IMG/VR virus record: IMGVR_UViG_3300023223_000995
Coordinates: 1 to 22,688 of that record
Reading direction: 5' to 3' (one strand)
From: a virus
Length of the DNA: 22,688 nt
Under the pieces are notes generated by a model. It made no database searches, was not told the DNA's origin, and worked only from the letters and a program-made list of their open reading frames with translations. Each line of letters starts with the position of its first letter. Position 1 is the first letter of the stretch. The position numbers and the translations under genes are program-made. This document shows positions 20,631 through 22,688 of this stretch, piece by piece.

Positions 20631-20680
20631 CTTTGACGTTGCTGATTATTAATACAGTTTATTCAATACCTTTAAATTTC

Positions 20681-20793
20681 AAACAGCTATGAAATCCAAA
20701 ATAAAAAATTAAACGTCCTTACCCGGTTCCCGCTAGCGTAAGATATCGGGCCTGCTTTTGCATAGCTGTTTAACAGGAAGTAACTGGGTAAGG
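20681..20793 (+). promoter_or_regulatory. Interleaved inverted repeats forming a possible pseudoknot leader
   Basis: Two inverted repeats are interlocked. A: AAACAGCTATG (20681-20691) with CATAGCTGTTT (20761-20771), eleven perfect pairs. B: CCTTACCCGGTT (20717-20728) with AACTGGGTAAGG (20782-20793), twelve pairs with one G-U. The order A-B-A'-B' is a pseudoknot if transcribed. B' contains the AAGG that lies upstream of the start codon at 20806. CTTAC in the left arm of B (20718-20722) has an alternative partner, GTAAG at 20738-20742. The element may control translation of the replication gene, or act as DNA at the origin. Confidence 0.5.
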
Positions 20794-20805
20794 GCACAGG
20801 TCTTT

Positions 20806-21582
20806 ATGGCAAGAACAGCGAGAAACGATGTTGATTACTTCCCGCATAAAGTAGATCACGGTCGCAAAATGTATATCATCCGGGAGAAATACAAAAATGA
20901 TGGATATGCTGTATGGTTCGGGCTACTTGAAGAATTGGGGAAGGCTGATTATCACTATTTGAATTTATCAGATGATACTCAAATAATGTATTTATCGGCC
21001 CTTCTTATGGTAACAGAGCAGAATCTGTTAAATATAATTGCTGACCTGGTAAAGCTTGGTGAATTTGATGAAGAATTCTGGAAGAATGGGAAGATTCTTT
21101 TCAATGAACATTTTTGTAAAGAAATTTCAGATGCCTATGCAAAGCGTGCGAATTCGGTAATTACCAGATCCGGTTTATTCCAGAAGTTAACGGATAAAGG
21201 GATACTTAATGGGCAATTAGGGATGAGTCTATTGGATAACCGGGGTCAATCCGGTGGAATCAATTCACATACTATAGTAAAGGATACTATAGAAGAGGAT
21301 AGTAAAGAATATATTACCGCCTTTGATAAGTTCTGGAATATTTACCCAAAAAGAAAAGGTAAAAAGGTTGGCAAACAAAATGCATTTAAGAATTTCAAGA
21401 AAATCCCCATTGAATCCCTTCCCAGAGTAATCAAAAATGCGGGTAATTATGGCATAAATAATGATTATGCGAAAGACCCGGAAAGGTTTCTGAAGAATGA
21501 TTTCTGGAAAGATTGGGATGAACCGCCTGAAAAGCCATTAACACTTGAACAGAAAGCGGAGGCTCGTTTTGGCAAAGATTAA
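20806..21582 (+). CDS. Phage replication initiation-like protein (DUF4373 / Lin1244-Lin1753 N-terminal type)
   Basis: A 258-residue protein. ATG 20806 has CAGG (20797-20800) at five bases and AAGGG farther up; an in-frame TTG at 20758 lies in the repeat arm and is rejected. Residues 1-115 fit the DUF4373 plan: 'VDYFPHKVDHGRKMYIIREK', 'DGYAVWFGLLEELGKADYHY' and a following helical winged-helix core ending 'EISDAYAKRANSV'. This domain is found in replication or DnaD-like proteins of phages. After a linker, residues about 180-245 ('ITAFDKFWNIYPKRKGKKVG', 'KQNAFKNFKKI', 'DPERFLKNDFWKDW') are the 'F-xxYP-K-gK--A---w' C-terminal module common in phage replication proteins, next to helicase loading. 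Position beside the putative origin supports the call. Confidence 0.8.
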   Translation: MARTARNDVDYFPHKVDHGRKMYIIREKYKNDGYAVWFGLLEELGKADYHYLNLSDDTQIMYLSALLMVTEQNLLNIIADLVKLGEFDEEFWKNGKILFNEHFCKEISDAYAKRANSVITRSGLFQKLTDKGILNGQLGMSLLDNRGQSGGINSHTIVKDTIEEDSKEYITAFDKFWNIYPKRKGKKVGKQNAFKNFKKIPIESLPRVIKNAGNYGINNDYAKDPERFLKNDFWKDWDEPPEKPLTLEQKAEARFGKD

Positions 21583-22156
21583 TCTAAACAGCTTAATCCC
21601 CCAGGAAATCAAAAAAATGGCCCTTCGATACCGAAAGGAATATTCAGATGAAAAAATTCTGGATATGGCAGAAGTAACAGCCGGTGTCTTGAAGTACGTT
21701 CCCTCAGAACGCATAGCGGAGCTATTTGACGCGGCCTGTTCTGGCTCCCAGTATTTGCCAGATGATTTCAAGTTGCTTAAAACGTGGGGCCTGCTGAAAG
21801 GCAAGGGCAAATCTGTTGGGTACTATGACCATTGGGGAATTTGGGTAAGGGATGGATCGTATTATACCTGGATGACCTGCCCTGGTGGTGAGTGGATAAT
21901 TGCCGCTGATTTTGGTGAATGGGAACTCAGAACCCGGAACCGGTTGGGCCTTCTCAAAGAATCCCATCAGGAGAATTGGTACAGCCTACTCTCGAAGAAA
22001 TTCTTTGTGGGAAAGGGCCAGATCCAAAAACCCCGGCATGAATGGGACCATGAAGATAATGGTTTTCAGGCCCGGTTTAATACAGATTATGAAGAATTGG
22101 TTGCCAGCCATAAAAAGCTGGTGGAACGTCTTGAATCACAAGTGAGGAAAAAATGA
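21569..22156 (+). CDS. Protein of unknown function, TTG start
   Basis: A 195-residue protein. I chose TTG 21569 because GGAGG (21558-21562) lies six bases before it; it overlaps the replication gene by 14 bases. A TTG at 21545 has no ribosome site. The first third is helical ('LIPQEIKKMALRYRKEYSDE', 'VLKYVPSERIAELFDAACSG'). The middle is a beta-rich, tryptophan-rich part ('YDHWGIWVRDGSYYTWMTCP', 'GGEWIIAADFGEWELRTRNR'), and the end is charged and helical. I recognise no family. Directly after a replication protein one expects a helicase loader or helicase, but no Walker motifs are seen. Confidence 0.7.
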   Translation: MAKINLNSLIPQEIKKMALRYRKEYSDEKILDMAEVTAGVLKYVPSERIAELFDAACSGSQYLPDDFKLLKTWGLLKGKGKSVGYYDHWGIWVRDGSYYTWMTCPGGEWIIAADFGEWELRTRNRLGLLKESHQENWYSLLSKKFFVGKGQIQKPRHEWDHEDNGFQARFNTDYEELVASHKKLVERLESQVRKK

Positions 22157-22572
22157 AAACAGCAACATTACCCGATAAACCGTCCCTTCTAATTCATACC
22201 GCATTGGATGACTTGGAAGTGATTGAAAAAAGCAAGAAATATTTAATTAATATGGCCGTATTTCATGATCCTTTAGATGGCCGAAAAATGTGCGAGGTCT
22301 GCCTGGCCGGTTGTGTGATGGCTAACACGCTAGGATCAAGCCGTAATGATTGTGTGGAACCAAGCAGTTTCAGTGATAAATTGAGTGGACAGCTAAACGC
22401 CTTAGATTTTTTTAGAATGGGATCGGTTGAAGCTGCATTTGTGCAGTTAGGTCTTGGAATAGAAAAATTATTGCCCGCAGATATTGACATATACGAGTAC
22501 GATATGAATCCAAAAGAATTCAAATCCGATATGCGTGCTCTGGCAGATTTACTTTACGGACTGGGTTATTAA
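22153..22572 (+). CDS. Conserved phage protein with CxxCLAG motif, unknown role
   Basis: A 139-residue protein, ATGA overlap with the previous gene. It shows 'VIEKSKKYLINMAVFHDP', 'KMCEVCLAGCVMANTL' (about residues 45-60) and a helical rest with 'LDFFRMGSVEAAFVQLG'. The motif MxxWH-P...CxVCLAGxVMAxTL is one I know from phage and prophage proteins without assigned function; here the WH is FH. The two cysteines with a third one in CLAGC could bind metal, but there is no second ligand pair. It could be a host-interaction protein. Confidence 0.65.
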   Translation: MKTATLPDKPSLLIHTALDDLEVIEKSKKYLINMAVFHDPLDGRKMCEVCLAGCVMANTLGSSRNDCVEPSSFSDKLSGQLNALDFFRMGSVEAAFVQLGLGIEKLLPADIDIYEYDMNPKEFKSDMRALADLLYGLGY

Positions 22573-22596
22573 AAAAAATTCAACCAAAGGGATAGA

Positions 22597-22688
22597 ATGA
22601 ATCCAATCACAATAATTCATACCATGGGTGAAAAAAGCCAGGTGGTCCCGGTCAAAATGACAATCCTTCACAGCCGGGAAATATTCAT
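22597..22688 (+). CDS. Start of a further early gene, cut by window end
   Basis: ATG 22597 has AAAGGGA about five bases upstream, and the frame stays open for 30 codons to the window end. The visible start is MNPITIIHTMGEKSQ. Nothing can be said about function from this stretch. Confidence 0.6.
   Translation, partial: MNPITIIHTMGEKSQVVPVKMTILHSREIF

Noticed and set aside
20633-20661. Promoter TTGACG before the replication gene
   Set aside because: The -35-like hexamer is good, but no acceptable -10 lies at 16-18 bases; the nearest TA-rich hexamers are at 14 or 19.
20758-20805. TTG start extending the replication protein
   Set aside because: It lies within a repeat arm, has no ribosome site, and the family pattern begins after ATG 20806.

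Overview
This window is about 22.7 kb of a tailed-phage genome (free phage or prophage; the sequence alone does not decide). Almost every gene is on the + strand, packed with ATGA or TAATG stop/start overlaps and AGGAG-type ribosome sites. The tail genes give a contractile-tail phage (myovirus): DUF3383-type sheath, DUF3277-type tube, tail assembly chaperone with a frameshift, tape measure, then a compact baseplate whose order (Dit-like, plug, hub, gp138-type spike, gp25-like, J-like, gp48/gpI-like) resembles minimal Mu/Pam3-like baseplates. The composition is moderately AT-rich with frequent AGA/AGG arginine codons. The host is a bacterium, probably Gram-negative; nothing in the window fixes it further.

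Layout. (1) 1-8783: tail tube, sheath, chaperone, tape measure and baseplate. (2) 8780-13307: a more AT-rich cassette of probable receptor-binding or decoration proteins, sitting between baseplate J and the DUF2612 baseplate gene. It holds a small helical protein, a beta-sandwich-like protein, a LamG-like lectin fold, a DUF4376-like protein, a 506-residue fibre and a six-bladed NHL propeller. (3) 13304-14928: DUF2612 baseplate protein and a fibre with histidine-rich repeats, ended by a strong terminator at 14966-14998. (4) 14929-15490: a regulatory island with a strongly foldable element (15037-15129), the only minus-strand gene (15127-15348), and a divergent promoter pair with matched repeat sites. 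(5) 15491-20585: an early operon headed by a Cro-sized HTH protein, with a Sak4-like recombination ATPase, an orphan Dam-type adenine methyltransferase, and many small proteins including two CxxC...HxxxC mini zinc-ribbons. A compound hairpin terminator (17847-17925) divides it. (6) 20586-22688: two DnaA-box-like sites with an AT-rich stretch, an inverted-repeat region with pseudoknot topology, a DUF4373-type replication protein and downstream genes of unknown role.

Most interesting for follow-up: the A-B-A'-B' (pseudoknot) leader overlapping the ribosome site of the replication gene next to a probable origin; the three-stem element at 15037-15129; the symmetric divergent promoter/operator region, whose minus gene occupies the usual repressor position but has no recognisable HTH; the T_TTT_TTG frameshift in the chaperone, whose stop overlaps the start of a membrane/coiled-coil gene; and the NHL propeller inside a phage baseplate cassette. 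All homology statements are from family recognition by eye, not from database searches.
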